A stretch of DNA of 64,000 nucleotides from Amblyornis subalaris. Lineage: Eukaryota > Chordata > Aves > Passeriformes > Ptilonorhynchidae. Positions 36,761 to 52,400 of the stretch are shown here, piece by piece. The position numbers were made by a program, and so were the translations under genes. The stretch covers positions 355,695 to 419,694 of the forward strand of contig JACAXG010000110.1 in the NCBI GenBank assembly GCA_018881555.1, given 5' to 3'. The notes under the pieces were generated by a model, which saw only the letters and a list, made by a program, of their open reading frames with translations, did no database searches and had not been told where the DNA came from. How positions within the stretch are numbered: position 1 is the first letter of the stretch; every line of letters begins with the position of its first letter.

Positions 36761-39700
36761 GCACAGATTTGCTTTCATTGCATGTAACAGATTTTTAGGA
36801 TCTTCAGGACACACTGCCTAGCCTCTGACTGCTTCTCTAGGATAGTGAAAATCTTCCATATAGCTATCATATCTGTGAGCCCTGTAAAGAAGAGTCAGAT
36901 GCCAATGTACAATGAAATTAGTATTTGATTAGTTGCTTTGCACTAGAATGAATGGGTGTTTCATGGAAATAAAGATTAGAGGCACCAGCTTGTCACATCT
37001 CCAGTAAAGCCAGGATTCTGTAGCTGTAGATCAAACTATTTTTTTCTCATATTTGTTTAATCCATTATAGCTCTGGACCTCTTGGAGATGGTCTCTTGAT
37101 TTTGTCTCCTGCTTCTGTTGTCTCTTAATGTTGTTTCTCAATGGTTGGTCCACCTCATAGATCAAGACAGAATTTCTCTAAATGAGGTAATAAAACCAAA
37201 GTATGTTTTCAGAAAATAAAGGTGCAATATATGCTCACATACTGAACGTGACCCATGTAGTAATTTGTCTTCAGACCCACATGGGCTGTCTTTTAAGGAC
37301 ACAAGCAAGTCACCGAGGTGCCAAGCTGCCTTCCATCCATTCCCTTGCAGAAGCTTCCATTGATAACCTGTTAATTTGAGTGAAAGCAGGGTTTGTGACC
37401 TTGTGAGTTGCATGGAGTACCACAGCAAACATGTGTAATGGGCAGGCACAACAGGGCTGCTGAGGTGAGTTAATGCACAGGGCAGAGGTTGGTACTTTGC
37501 ATCCAATTGCTGCATTCTGGAGAGCATAAAGTTGTGCTGAATTTTACCACCGGTATTCAGCAATCAGCACTGGGGCTGTGAACTCTTAATGAGCAATGGG
37601 ACAAACAAGTCCAGGAATCATCTTTCATACTCATTCTCCAATTAGTTAAAGATTAAGACTGTTTTTTATGAGAAGCATATGACATATTTATTTCAATTTC
37701 AATATACCTTTATATGAGTATTTGTGGGCAAACTATTCCAAAACTAGTATGTTCAGTCCTTGAAGAAAAAAGTGAATGAAGTAGTCTTGACAAACTCTGA
37801 GCAGATGGTCTTTTCTGAGTTTCCAGTGTGAACTACATTTTGCACATGTATCACATGTGAAACCTTCACTGCAAGAATGTAATGACTGCAGTATGAAAAA
37901 GGATGAAAATCCCATCTCTGTCGTGGATCAGAAAGCCCCACATTTACTCAAAAGTTTTACTCATGAAATGAAAATTTCCAAAAGAAAACTGGTCTAAATG
38001 GGGTTCTCTAAACAGTGCTTACCTCAAACTGAAACGGAAATACATTGTGGTACTCAGGTACATAGACCCACAGCATGTAAAATCAATTTGCTGTGGAAAA
38101 ATCCATAAGACATTACAAATTTGAAGGAGACCGAACAGCAGTCATTGGGAAGTTGAAGCAAAGGGGAGGCCACAGGAGCCATCAGGCAGTAGCAGCTCTG
38201 GGCCACAAATGAGCGAAATAAAGCAGCACAGCAACTGCTAGGAGCTGAGGAAGGGCAACTTCGTTTTTCTTAGGGGTAGCACATTACCAGAGTCCTCATG
38301 TGACTCCCACCAGGCAAATTGTGCAAGTTCCTGACCTAGCAATCATGGGACAACAACTAAAGGGGCCAAATGTGAACAGCATGGGTACATGACGAAGTGA
38401 AGATCAAATTTCTAAACTTTTTGCTACAGTATCTAGATAAACACCTAAGAAGTCACTTCTTTCTAGCAGTGGCAGGCTTTGTTCATCCTATGAATGATGC
38501 AGTTAAGCTTGATCGTTTGGGCTACACACTCTTCTGAATGCCTTTTTAGGAGTTTTATTTCAGTAGCACTAAAATGCATGTAGTGAATAAGAAATAAATT
38601 GAAAGTATATAATGGGTTTTAAGGGTTTTTAGAATTTTAAGAGGTGCTTCTGGATACATTTCAAATTAAACTAGATGCTAAGTAGCTTTTTTATATTTCA
38701 ACCAATGCCTGAAGATTGAAAAAAACCCATATCTGTTAATTTCCTTGAAGAATTGGAAAGGCTAAACTTCTCACGTGTATCTGTATGGTATGGGTTTCTT
38801 TCTGACTGAGTGCAACAGGATAGACATCTGTCAACATAGGTCAGCTGGGAACCAGCTTCATCAGCAAAGAAAATTACACCATTTTGTGGCCTTCCACCCC
38901 ATCTGCTGTTCAAAAATGCTGTCCCCAGACCAGAATGGCGGAGCTGGAGCCTCTGGGGAACACACAGAAACATATAAGAAAAACACAGAAGCATTCCATC
39001 AGGCAGAATAACAGTGCCTGTCCAGAGCAGCTTAATTTATCATGAAGGGAGGGAAAGGAAAGCAAAACATGGCCTCACTCAGCAAAGGCTTTGAACCCTG
39101 AAATCGAGCTATTCCTATGTTAACAGCCATGGGCATTATGGTAATTCCTAGAAGTGGAAAATCTCAGCCCACCTAAGGAATATTGATGTGGATGTTTCAG
39201 AGCTAAATCCTGCTTTCAAAATTATTGTTTGGGATTCATTTTTCCTCATGCTTTCTATTATCTCATATCTTGGCTAATAGCCCTCCCAACCATTTTCACA
39301 CCTCCCAGACTAGCTGCTGGAGTCCTTTCATGCTCTAGAAGCACAAGGTATGAGCCTCCCCTTTCCATTCCCTCACCTCTTTACATTTTTGCGTAAGCCT
39401 AGACACATTTGAGCTCCAATATGCAAAAGACTGGGTCCTAGCAATGGTGCTTCCCACTTACTGTGCCACCATTTGGACATTTCCGTGTTTTGTATTACAA
39501 GGCTAACATGAAGAAAAATGTGACATTAATTATTAGGCAAGCAAAGCCATGAAGCATGCCATACATGTTCATGGCTACTTTTGGTCCTCTGGATGTTCAT
39601 AGCTATCATGCTCAGGAAGAAAACCTAGCTGCAGAGGGCTTATCTGCATTTGTTCAAGATTCATGTAATTTACAATTGCTTATATATGCATTAGTTCTAC

Positions 39701-42700
39701 AGATATTGGCTATATTTAATATCAATCAAGGAATGCCTAGTATACTGTTGTCAAGACCAGATATTTTTAGTTTAAAAAGTGTGTAGAAAAAGATGCACAT
39801 AGTTCAAGCAGACTTTTTTACTCCTTTTTAATTAAAGGCTAAAAAAAGACTAAACAGACATGATCCTTTTATCATAGCTTTAAGTGGACTAGAGCATTGC
39901 TTTGTGAAAGTTTCCTCAGGCAAAACAGTGGTCTGTGTCAGGTACGCAGCAGAAAAGAATATGCCACGTTCTTCTCCCTTACATGAAGCAACAAAATGTT
40001 TGCGATGGGAAATTAACAAAAATAAAATGGGTTTTATGAGGGTTTTCTAGTCAATTATTCATCACATATTACAAATCTATTTCCACAGGTAAAGTTCTCT
40101 GCTCTAAATCACCAAATATGTCTTATTACATGGGACACTCTAAATCCATAGCATTTGTTACTCTGTAAAGCTAATCCAGTCTAATACCTTTTATAGCTTT
40201 GAGTATTTTCAATTTTCTCTTGACATCACGAGACATGGATTAGTCACAAATATACAAAATCAAAGTACCTTTCCCCTAGCAACTCACTTCACATTTGCAA
40301 ATTTGTTTTAGAGATCCTGTCCTTCCTTCTCCTTATTCACCAGAGTGTATTCTCTTGGGGGTTAGGTGCTTTTAAAAGCTCAAGGTGGAAGCATGACTAA
40401 CTCATTCCAATTCCATCAAATTAACTTGGTTAAATGTGTAACCAATAAAGGAAGAAAACGATGTTTCATAACAAGAGTGATTTGAAACAATGACTTTTTT
40501 TTCATCTTAGATTAGTAGTAATGTTTTAATAAAATTCTCTTGAGACTTCATGGCCTTTCAAAAAACTGAAACACTCTCGCCCCTGATTTAGCAATCATAT
40601 TTTTCTGCTGCCTCTTTTCCAATGTTTACAGCTATGAGTTTATTAAAGCATGGTGTGTTCTTTCTGCATTGCATTTATACAATATATACTATCTTTGTAT
40701 TCTATTCAGTGGTCCACATCCAGACTGTTCACAGGTGTAAGTTTGTTGTTTGGGATACTTTTTCTTTAACTGATAATCCATAAGCAGAAGCCTTGCTATG
40801 AATGTAGCTTCTACTAGAATACACAGAAAAATCTGACTGTATTTCCTACATGTGGTTCCATTGTTACAACTAAAATAGTATGGTTGAAAAAGAAATTTTA
40901 AGAGAAGGAAATGTGCTTTTTAATGGCAGATGTTAAAGCAATTTACAGCTGTAATTGTGTATTATTGTCAAATTCAAAATTAGAGCAACAGATTGTGACC
41001 TTGCAGTGAGGCCTCTACTGCCTCTAGAACCCAGATATTTTAAGTAATTTCTGATTATCTTTAAATATAGTGTCTACTAACATGCAAAACAAAGGGTGAA
41101 ATAAAAATGACGAAGCTGCACTGGAAAAGCCTTATTTTTACAACAGCAAATTCTAAAAAATACAATACAACATGAAAACCATAAAAAAGTAGTTCTGTAA
41201 AAAGAATAGAGACAACAGTGAAGGTGAGAGTTTCTGCAGACTAGAATATATTTCAGTGGTGACAGCTCTTTGCTGTCACTAGCCTGCAAATAGTGGTACC
41301 TGAGAAGTGCTGGGCAGTGATGCAGAGATGGCTCTAGGAATTGCTTCTGTATGAAATAACAGCTTGAGCTGGGTGACATAGACGGCACGGGAAGGAAAAT
41401 GGGAACGATGCCTTCCTCTCCCTGTCACGTCTCTGACAGACAGACGAGATTTGGAGACGTCACATTGTTGGCGAAGTAGGACTGTGGGATATATATACAT
41501 ATTGTATAACTCCTACACAGTCTTAAGGTTGGACTAGAATTCCATTGTGATAGTCACTTTTGGAACACACATGACCAAAACCAAGAGGAAAACTGTGGAG
41601 AGAAATATTATAAACAATAACTGCAGACTCTTTTTTTCATATTTTTATATTCTCTCTTCTTTACTTTCCTAAAAAGACATCCCCACTACTGTTTGCAAAC
41701 TATAAGACTAATCACTTATTCACTTTCCAATGATACCAAGGGTTTTAAAATATTTGTGAATGTTCAAATTTATGATCATTGCAGCCAAAGCAGGTTGGTT
41801 TTCTACAACTTTGATAAATATCATTAAATTCCCTATGGTAGAAATTTATCCCTGATAGAAATAACTGAATTAGAAATAGAAAACAAGTGGATTGTCATTT
41901 ACAGTGTAAGAAATTAGGTGGGGAATTTGAAATGCCTGGCCTTCAGGTGAAGATGCTGGCATGGCAAGAACCTCAGAAACATGGTGGAGGGAAGGCAGTT
42001 GATGCCATGCAATAATACCACAATGTGAAAAATACAGAAAATATCACCTATATCATGCCAAAAATCAAGCAATACAGCATGTTAGAAACCTTAGCATGAA
42101 AACAAATTAAAGAACTGACCATATTTTTATGCACTATGGCATCTACATTAAAAACAGAAACCTTACATTAAAATCACAAGCCTAAATGGAAGGCATACAG
42201 TACTGAGTCTGTGTTATTGTGTTAGGCAGGATTACAGCACTGCCTGAGATGCACCATGAGAGATGGGAGAAGCTTTAGGAGCAGGACCACAAATGTATTA
42301 AAAGTCTTCAGTTATCAAGTACCTAAGGGAAACAAAGCAACTGTAGCAAACCTCAGGAGTAACAAAATATCTGGAACAAGGTGCACTTCAGAGAGTTTTA
42401 AAGCACTACATGACCAGAGCACCTCAGGAACACCCAGTAAGGGCATCATTGAGGGCACTCAGCAGAAGTGAGACCTCTGACCTCTCTGACCAGGTTTGTT
42501 TTTTGCAGTGGAAAAAATGGGGATATTTCCAACTAAAACCATTTTCTGGAGTGAAGCAAATTTTTTTTTTCCTTAAATGGAAGCAACTAGAAGCAACCTT
42601 GTGGTATGAGTAGTGAAAATGGATACTAACATATAGCTATTTCTATTACAAACTTTTACACAGTTGTTTCATATGCAACTCAGACAACATAGAAAAGTGA

Positions 42701-45104
42701 TGAAGCTTCCTGATGATGAAACTAGAGAGAGACTGAAGAATCACAGCAGACCGGACAGGCTGACAAAATCAGCATAGACAGAGAAAATTGATTTATAGTG
42801 TGAAAAGGATTCCTGCCTTCACACTTTAAATGATAGTTTCTGGTGTGTCCTTACATTTCAGGAAAAAGAGCCTGGGGTTATGATTACTCTAGGAAAACAT
42901 CAGCTCAGTAGCTGGAAGCAGTCATAGAACAAACAAAATGCTATGAATTACAATTAGAAAGCATAGGAAACAAACCAGAAATCAGTGTACTGCTGCGCAG
43001 CTTTGAGGTTCATCACTGTCTCAAGTAGTGTGGGCATATATGAAAAAAAAAATCTGGGAAGAACAATGAGGGCAGCTAGAGACACAGGATAGCTGCCAAG
43101 CAAAACCCAAGCCAGTAGATTGGGAATATTCACTGTGCAATCAAGACTGCTTGGAGAGCAATATGATTCAGGGCCTCAGATGAATAGGGGAAAAAAAGAA
43201 TAGCATAGATAAGTGAGGTACTAAATTCAACAAATAGAAATGAAACTAGACCACAGAGTGAAAAACACACCTGGTCTCTATCAAGGAAAGAAATAGTAGC
43301 TGTCATGCAAAGCTGGACTTGAAAGAGACACAAGGAAAAGGTGTTTCACAGAGTAGGTGGCAGATTGGTGGCTCCTTGCTGCAGGATGTTGAGGGTGCCA
43401 GCTCAGTACAAATGAGGACAGAGAAAGTACTAGAAGAGAGAGCTACTGAGAGTTAAGGAATAGACAAAGCAAAATAGGTTAAGAAAACTCATTATATTAA
43501 GAAATAGAGAGGCTGGACAAATCTTATGGAAAATATCCTTGATACCAGTCCCACAGGCACCCGTTTAATTGTTGAAGACAGAAAACTGAGCAAGACAGGC
43601 TCTTGTCTTGCTATGAACAAGGTTCTTGTCGTGATATGAACTATGGCATAGTTATGAATTTTAATATTAAAAAAAATCAAAGGGCTTTGATTATGGGTCT
43701 GAAACAGAAGAGTCAGCTAATCAGAAAGATTAATTTAGACAGTGGGATAGATGGAAGATCTTTCTGAAAAGAGACAGTTGTTTCCAATACTCATCAGAAG
43801 TACTTGGACTGGGCAATTGGGAAGAGCATTCAAGTGGGAAAAAAGAAAACGAAAAACCCAGCTAATTTCAAAAAACTTCAGTGTTGTATTTTAATGTCAG
43901 CCACAAAAAATATTTTTTTATTTTTCCTTCATTTTTGAGGAATTAAAAAGTACTTGTTATTTCACCATTTCTAAGTTTTCATGTGTATTTTTCACATTGT
44001 ACATTTAGAATATGCTAAACCATTCAAAACCATCTTTTTTTACAAACAGAACTTGACCTAAATTGGGAATTATTGCATGGTTTAAGGGAAAATCCAGTGT
44101 CCTATGAAATAAAACTCACCCTCCACAGCAAAATATCTTTGATAAGTTTTGATGCCTGCATCACAAGAAAGAAACCTCTGATCCATCTCATCTTCCTTTA
44201 CCAACTCTTTGTGCTGTAATCTACTACAAAAATTAAATTTCCTGGATTATTTGAGTGACTTTTCATCTTGATACAAGAAAGTAATTTTTTTACAGGAAGA
44301 ATAATCATTCATTGAAACAATCTCACCAGGAACATAGTAATTGCTTCTAAACACAGGTACTTGATGAAATAGCACCATTCTCTAAAAACTTGTGGCCATG
44401 TGTAGAATGTGTTGTATATACTCCAGAGAGCCAAAGCTTTTAACAAAAGGGCCACTTTGCAAACCACACAGAGTCCTACTGATCTTAGTTATTTTAGTTT
44501 GACAACACTGTAATTAAATAATATTATCATGGAAAGAATGATGTATAGATATTTACACTCAACATTCTTATCACAGCAGAAGAGTCCCTATAGCAAACAC
44601 TAATTTGCCACCATTGTAGTGTAAATAATTCAGCTTTAATCAAAAGCCACACCTGGTCAGGTTTATATGATAAAATATCCACCTACTAGTCTTCCACGTG
44701 ATTTCTGTCATTTCTGTATGAACACATCATGGTAGAGAACAACATATTGAAACAGTTGCATTCAAGGCACAGAGGCAAATTCAGATAAAGAGCTGAAAAT
44801 CTCATTTAAAAATACATCCCTGTGTTGCATAGTAGGCAGAAACTTGTTCTTTGTTTATCACTGTTTGCTCGCTATGCAACACTCCCACTGCTATCATTCA
44901 ACCAGAAGTCAGTGGGAGTTGCATGTGTCACACACAGCAGAAGACAGCGTTATGCTTGCCTTTATAACCTACAGATGGTCACTTGCAGGGCAGTATTATT
45001 CTGCCATATCTCTCACTTGTAGTGGGATGAGTATGCACAAGTGTAGCTAATGTCCTGGCATGATATGCCTGCACAAGACAAAATATCATATTGAAAGAGT
45101 ATTA
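36761..45104. other. Unassigned non-coding DNA
   Basis: No gene or recognisable transposon is seen. Minus-strand frames at 37162-37563 (133 codons) and 41077-41388 show no motif, bias or splice context that I can support. Confidence 0.5.
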
Positions 45105-45320
45105 TTCTAAATATAAGGAACACATTTTTTTATAATGAGAGTGGTAAAGCATTAGAACAGGTTGCCTAGAGAGGTGGTAGATGGAAACATTTATGGTCAG
45201 ATTAGACAGGGCTCTGAGCAACCATATCTATTGTAAGGTGTCCCTGTTTATTGAAGGTGTGTTGGACTAAATGACCTTTAAATGTTTGTTCCAATCGAAA
45301 CCTTTCTGACGCTTCAATTT
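45105..45320 (+). mobile_element. CR1 LINE 3' end, 5'-truncated
   Basis: The plus strand reads as the CR1 3' region: agaacaggttgcctagagag, then gacagggctctgagcaac and gtgttggactaaatgacctt. The terminal short repeat is decayed after ttccaatc. It is the only CR1 in the window on the plus strand, a typical severely 5'-truncated copy. Confidence 0.88.
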
Positions 45321-48300
45321 TACATTGGTGTTACTGCAAGAAAAATTAAGAGTGAAGCAGTCTGTTGTGACATATTTAAAGGCTGTGGCTTGATGGTGTA
45401 AGAAACTGTTTGGCATACATAGTAGCAGATAAAAGCAACGAGATTTCCTCCCACACACACCCCTATCCAGTCCTAAAATTAGCTAGCATCTTGTCATGGG
45501 GGATTTGACTAGGATGCTGCCTTTGTCTCAGTTAGAAACATTTACTGACCAGTTTATATCTAGCCGTGGCCAATTCATTCTCTTGGGATTTTTTGCCAAT
45601 ATTTTCATTCAGACTAAATAATTATTTTCCCTATACACCCTTGCTACCCTGGTGTATTTACTTGCATGCTTTTAGCTTTTGAATCACTAAACCAAATAGG
45701 CTGCCTACTACCTTTGGGAACATTTTAGCTGAGTGCATCCTGCAGGCAAGTGTGTAAATTCAAATTGTGAGTTAGCTCTGGTACAAGAAACAGCCAAACC
45801 AAAGAAGCTCAGAGCCTAATTCAGGATAATTTGCTATACTTCACAGCAAGACCCTTTTCTTTTCGTTGAGTTCTCACCGTTCTTTCCTCTCTTTGACTAA
45901 TAATTTCTATGGGACTTCATATCAGAATCTTACTGAAATTCAGAGACAGGTTGCTTTTCTGTGAAAAATCTCTAATTTTCTTACGAGAGGTGAATACAGA
46001 CGCAGACTATCTTTGACAACACATATGTATTTTATGTTATGTGTCTTTAACCATTATTCTTCTCAGTATACCACGTTATTCGCATGTTATTCAGATCAGG
46101 CTAAATGAATAGCAGTTGTTTGGATCTCTTATCTTAAGATTTTTCCTCTTCTGACATACAGTCAGGAATATTGCCATTTTGCAATCAAACATTGTTAGAC
46201 TCTTCTCACTAGGGTTCTTGTAAATACTTTTTTCTATGCCTGTGATTTAGGAATGAGCCTTTTCAAAATCCAAAACTCTCAAATGCATCATCTTTAAATT
46301 TTGGTTCCCAATCTGCTTAAATAAAGTCCAATGCCATGCCCTCATTAACATTTACCAGCCTATTTCATCATCACTGTATTTACTGAAAACTGGTGTAAAA
46401 TACATATTTGGTGTTGGGATCACATGTATACTATTTTTAACTTGTACTCCACCATTCTTGTAGCTACACTTCTCCATTTTGTTACCTTTTCGTTTGTGAG
46501 GTCAACAAAACCTCTGCTACTAGTTTTCACTTCCCTCTCAGCATCAACACCAACTTCCTATTGGGCAGGTGTCATTTTGCTCCTGCGTGTTGTGGTCTAA
46601 AAAATGGCTTCATGTTGAGTTCTGTCGTCTGGGTCCTTGGTCACTCCGCTTTTTATCTTGAGGTGATTTTTCTTCTTCCTACAAGATTTTTCCAGTTTCT
46701 GCAAGCTGAATCCAGCATCCCAGCTATGCAGAGATTTCATCACTGGCATTAAGGAGACAGGTTAGTTAGTATGACTGGCAAGAATGTACAGAGAATTTAG
46801 GGAAGGAAAATGAGCTGAAATGTTGAAAGCCAGGAAGCTGAAATATTTGTTCCTAAAAGATGATCATAATAATAGAGTTCCCTTGTCTGGAAAACTGTCT
46901 GGTTAAAGAACATTGCCCTCTGAATATAGACAGTAGATATTTTATTACTCTATATAAAACAAGATGATCATGTTCTCTTAAATCCTTTCTTAAACTAATG
47001 ACTTTTTCAAAAATATATAATATTGCTAGTAAAAAATGTTCCCTTCTGCAAGGGATAAATCTTTATTTTCAGTAGACTTCTTCGGTGTAGCATATCAATC
47101 CACAAACAAAACATTGCCAATAATCTTTGTGGTTCCTATACCAGCAGATTATCACTTCAGAGGAAAAGCTGTTGTACCATCAGCAACAAATTTGTCAACA
47201 ACAGCATGCAAAAAGATATTTTAATGAACTTCATTCCAGATTTACTTTTAGTATACTAATTTTTTTCCCTAATTGTTGTGTTTATTTTTACAGCAGTGGC
47301 ATACTTCTTCTAAAGCCTTTCTGAAAAAAGTAAGGTTGTAGTACCTTATACATTTTTCATTAACTTTGAGGTATTTCTCTTTCGATTATTTTATTTCAAT
47401 TATTTGTCATTTAAATTATCAGATTAGTTCACCAGGAAAAGGTAATTCAGAAAAGGTGATACAATCATCAGCTGCCTTTCAGCAGGAAAGTTCCCTTTGC
47501 AACTTACTAGCACTCACTCAGGCTAAATTTAGAGTGGATTCAGTGTGGGTTCATCTCTCTAAATTGTTAATGGGTATAGGTAGTTCAGCTGAACTTCAGT
47601 GTGATTGCAAATGTCTCCTTAGGAGAAGTCAAAAGCCAGGATAACGAGATAAAAAGCAGTTATTGCTATTCAAGATTAAGGGTCTGGTTGGAAAATTGTA
47701 CAGGATCTGACCTACAGTTTTTTTGTCTACACACTGTAGTCAACCCCTTCATGTTAATAATGTTAACTTTACTTAGCCTAACCTGAAGAATATGAAGCAA
47801 ATTGCAAACTACATTGTGAACTTTTATGCAAAAAAAAAAAAAAGAAGCAATTTTGAACATCAGTGAAGGCTTAGTTTCCCAGCCTGAGAGGTTTTCAAAA
47901 TACTTCTTCTCCAATGCAAAAAGAAATAGGTGACTGGATCAGAAATATTGTGGCAGAAGTAGCAGACAGCATGAAATTAGGTCCTAAAACATTTTTTGGT
48001 TGTGCGAAAGACAGGTCTTCTACTTGAACTGAGTATCTAAAAGATGTGCTGAGGAGGAGCCTTTAGGACGTCAATAAACCAATGTATAAGAAAAGTAATG
48101 CTCTTAATAACCCCACACGAAATGTAAGATAGATCCATTCTACAGATGAGAAATGGCCCCAGAGATTTACTTGCTAAGGAGAATATGATAAAAGATTAAG
48201 AAAAATGTTCTATGGAAATCACTATAAATACTTCATTTATTAAAGAAATAGATAACTTGCATTGCTTTGTAACAGATTTGTGGCCAGCTCAGAGGCATTT

Positions 48301-49458
48301 CAATAAAGATGATTTTAGTGGGAAAAATGGATTACTGACTAGGGTTTCCTTCACATAATGTGCAACCCCACAAATAAGCTTTTACACAAATATGAGGCCC
48401 ACAGCATGAGACTGGAAATAGAAAGACTTTCTGAAATTAAAAAAATCAGTAATGTTTTGGTTTTTTAGAAAACCTCTTTGAGCTGTGAGTTCAGATGATC
48501 ATAGTCGGGCATTCATGGCCCAAGGCAAGATCACAACAGGCAATTCACTGAGCATCTCCACTACAGAGTTCACCTGAATGCCTGACTTTGGTGATACTGG
48601 CTCCAGCTGCAAGTGTCTGCGCTGCTAGATCACACTGATATTTGCTCCACGCAGTGGAGGTGTGCAAGGGAACACAACATTTTAGGAGGGAATGTATAAG
48701 TGTGGGCTTGCGTGTGCACGCACGGTCAGGCACGGAGTCATTCTCCTAACACCACATGATTTTGACACAAACAATGAATCATCTGGGAAAGCACTGCTGG
48801 AGAAAATGACTGTTTATTCCAGATATGTGAGTGGCAATAGTCTGCCAGTAAAATACCATGAGTTTCTTGCTTCTGTTTGGTTTTGTGTGGTGGCTTCTCT
48901 TCCAAATTCCAACAAGCTTGGAGGGGACACTAGGACACTAACTTGTTCCAAGTCTCATCATTAGTGTTAACCCTATGTCAGCAACAGTTGCAGGGCATGT
49001 GATACAGCTGTGAACACCGTATCCTCTTTTTGATACCATGGGAGAAAGGGGTGAAAGTGCCATGCAGAACAAAAGGCAATTGTATCTACATGGTTGCACT
49101 CGGCGGAAATTGATTCTAATAGTTCAGTAAGCATTAGATTAAAGGTGAGTTCTTTAGTTATATTTTCTATGTCAATTTGGAATATTAATTGGTAATACAG
49201 CTCATAAACATAGTTTATAATGCCACAAGAACCAGTCAAATCTCAACGCCTTTCAGAATTAACATAATTACAAAATCACCAGGTTTGGAGGGTTATCCAA
49301 AACCAGCTGTCTGAGGAGACACAGAACACTAAACATAACTTCTGCTCTGGAGCTTTGCTGAAGTTGATCTATCAGCCATGTAGTCATGACATGAAAATCC
49401 AAACAGTTCCAAATCCAGAGTGGTTCCTCAGACCGGTTCTCATGTTATAAAAAAACCC

Positions 49459-49479
49459 CAACCAACCAACCAACCAACA
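49459..49479. repeat. (AACC)n microsatellite
   Basis: About five units of the tetranucleotide AACC/CCAA. Confidence 0.9.
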
Positions 49480-52400
49480 AATTCCCAAATTAAAGGTGTT
49501 CTTGTTTTAATATGGCCTGTACCATATCTTATCAGCACTTTCTGATTGGCTTTTGTGTCTTTTATGAAAGTCAGTGATAAAGATCGGGAGGCATGACAAA
49601 TGTCCGACAGGGAAATGTTTAAAGAACAGTGTTTTTTTCACAACTGAGTATTTCATTAAACTCTATCCTGAGTGATCCACTGTTAGGAACATTCACAGGC
49701 ACAGTTTTCCTGTGAGTAGGCATTTTTTTATTGTGCTTCCAGAACTTTCCAGCTGGAGATCCCGTTTATGGTATCTTATGAGACTTGAGGCTCATCCCAG
49801 TTGGCAGTTCACATTCTGCACCTGAATTTTCATGTGAGCATGGACCTCATTCCCAAAGGATGAAAATGTAGTCTGGCAGCAAGAGCTTCAGAGCACAAGA
49901 GAGCGTTATCAGTCCATTTCCCGCCTCATATTTGTAGTGTAAAATTTATCAGACAAAATTAAGAAAATGCTTTCCTATCATTTAAATTTTAAATCTCATT
50001 TAAAATTCTTGCTTTTAGTTCCAATTAGTATATCAGTTTTCCCATCACAGATAAATATACAGTCATCTCAGAATCTCAAATCCTCTTCTGAAATGAATCA
50101 AGTATGCATTTTTGGCATTCAGTTTGCCTGTTTCTTATTTATATTTGGCATCAGAAAATGTTCTGAGGAAACCTTTTGTACTGATTCCGTCATCAGTTCT
50201 CATCAGATATCTGCAGTGGCCCCATCAGCATGTACCACATTTTTATTTTATAGTGATTTATTGTTATTACTTTATTTTGTTTCCTAAAGATCACCTCTGC
50301 TGTCTGCTTCTTGGCCACCTACCTTCACTTAGACTCAATTCAGAATAATGTTCTCTATTACAGAAATTGGAGTACTTAGGGAAAAATCAGCACTGAAAAA
50401 CTTATGCACTGCTTCCGGTATCCTAGTGTGAGAGATTCACTATGAAAATGTGCAGTGGCAGTTTTCACTTTCTGTATTGCAGCTCAAGAAGTACACAGGA
50501 GATCATGGATTCAGTAAAACCTATCTTTGATATCTGCTAATAACTTCTCAGCCTCATTTAACACCATTTGCAAGCTGAAGTGTTAAAGTCACAGCTGGTG
50601 CTGTTAGAAAGGGTTATCCAGCAAATCCAGAAAGGCATTCAGAAAATCCCACTATAACAGGTAACACTCAGGTTCCACTCCACTTCATACACCAGGGAGG
50701 AGTATTTAGCTATTGACTTTCAGGTTACCAAAACAGTTAACTGTACATTCCATACAAGAGTGCTACTTCGAGTATATTCCATCTGGGAAAAAAATAGTTC
50801 TATTTTCTCACAGGTCCACAAGATGTCTGCTTCTGAGGAGAATAGGAAGACTGTAAGGAGTGCTGGTTAAGAGAGGGAGCAGAGAACAAATTTGACCTGG
50901 TCTTGTAGAATACCAAAGGTGAAAGTACAGGTATTTTCATTATGAAGATCTCATTAGAAAGATCATGGCTAAGCCGTTCTAGGATTTTCCTACTTCCCTA
51001 GTCAGCTCTATTTTTGAAAGGAATGGGCAAGACTTCATCTCTTCATATAATCATATAAAGTGTGGTCAACCTTTAAGGACACTGGAGCACTGGAGGAATG
51101 TTAAATTTTCTCTCATAAATTTCTTGATACTGAACAAGCTCAAACTTTAGGGGAAAAAAAATATCTTAGACCTTCAATTACATGGGCAGTGTGTACGGTT
51201 TCGTTGTTGTTCTCCAAACATTTACAGCCTCAGGAGAAAAGGATTTGGATGTTAAGTTCGGCCATGAATACATGCACCGGTGAAGCCTCTTTATTATACA
51301 GGGATATGTGATGTTGCATATGTAAAAATACAGCTTGTCTGTAAATACAATATATGTTAACTGTCAATACATACTCAGAGCCTGAGATATATAATTACAT
51401 ATAGTATAGAGCTGCATGAAAAACAAAATCAATGTGTGATTACTCACTGTGCTTGAAGCCCAGTTGGGGGTTAAAGGTTTCCACAGAATGTAGCAGTTTA
51501 TTGGTAAGCTAGAATACTGTATTTTAAGTCAAAATTACTAGCGATCCACAGCCTGTTTTGGCTTTCCACTGTATTTCAGAGCAGTACACAAAATTCTTAA
51601 TGATGATTTATTACTATGGGAATTCAGTCCTCCTCTACAACTTGTCCAAAATAAAAAAGAGGAAGTTCTTTTATTTTGGTCTAGTGTGGTCTTGTTGCCT
51701 GTACATAAAGAGGGCTTTGTGTATTGTATATTTAATTGGTGGAAGCATGCTTAAAGCCTTAATTAGACATCCTTCCACACAAGCTGTTAAAATGGAGACT
51801 ACCTGGTTATTTACCTGATTCACAATGAGGAATTACAAACCTTTCCTACCTTCTGTTTTTCTATTACAAGATTTACACTATATATACGACAAGATTCTAA
51901 TTCTAACATCTAGTTCAACAAGATTCATACTATATATTTAACTTGTCCCCTCTTCTTAAGTGTCTAATCAACCTAAGGCATATGTATTTTCCAAAAATTA
52001 TTCACCTACCTTATCCTTTCACATTCTAAAGTGGACCTATTAGTTTATGCATTAAATTGAAAGAGTAATTTTTAGCACATTGTGTGAAGATTTAATTGTG
52101 CAACTCTCATTAAAGTTAATAGCGACTGTGTTGTTAAATCATGCTGTGCAGAACATTCCATATTCCCTTAAGTGCCCTTTTGTTGCTGGACTGAGAAGAG
52201 GCTGCACTGCCAGAGGCATGTGCATGTCTATTTCAGTAAGAAACTGTCTAACAGGCTTATTTCATTTTCAGGTCTGAGCTCAAAGTCCTTGAATGACTGG
52301 TCTCATATGTGTAATCAAACTAAACCAGGCTTTTTGAGTTCAGGAGAAGAATTATTTAATTAAATGGCCAGATCTGGTATTTGGCTCAAGAGAAAGGGTA

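Noticed and set aside
37162..37563. 133-codon minus-strand open frame
   Set aside because: No recognisable domain, no supporting splice sites and no evidence beyond length.
51220..51300. Possible small CR1 piece (ggagaaaaggatttggatgtt)
   Set aside because: Similarity to the CR1 ORF2 segment is about 20 bases and does not continue on either side.
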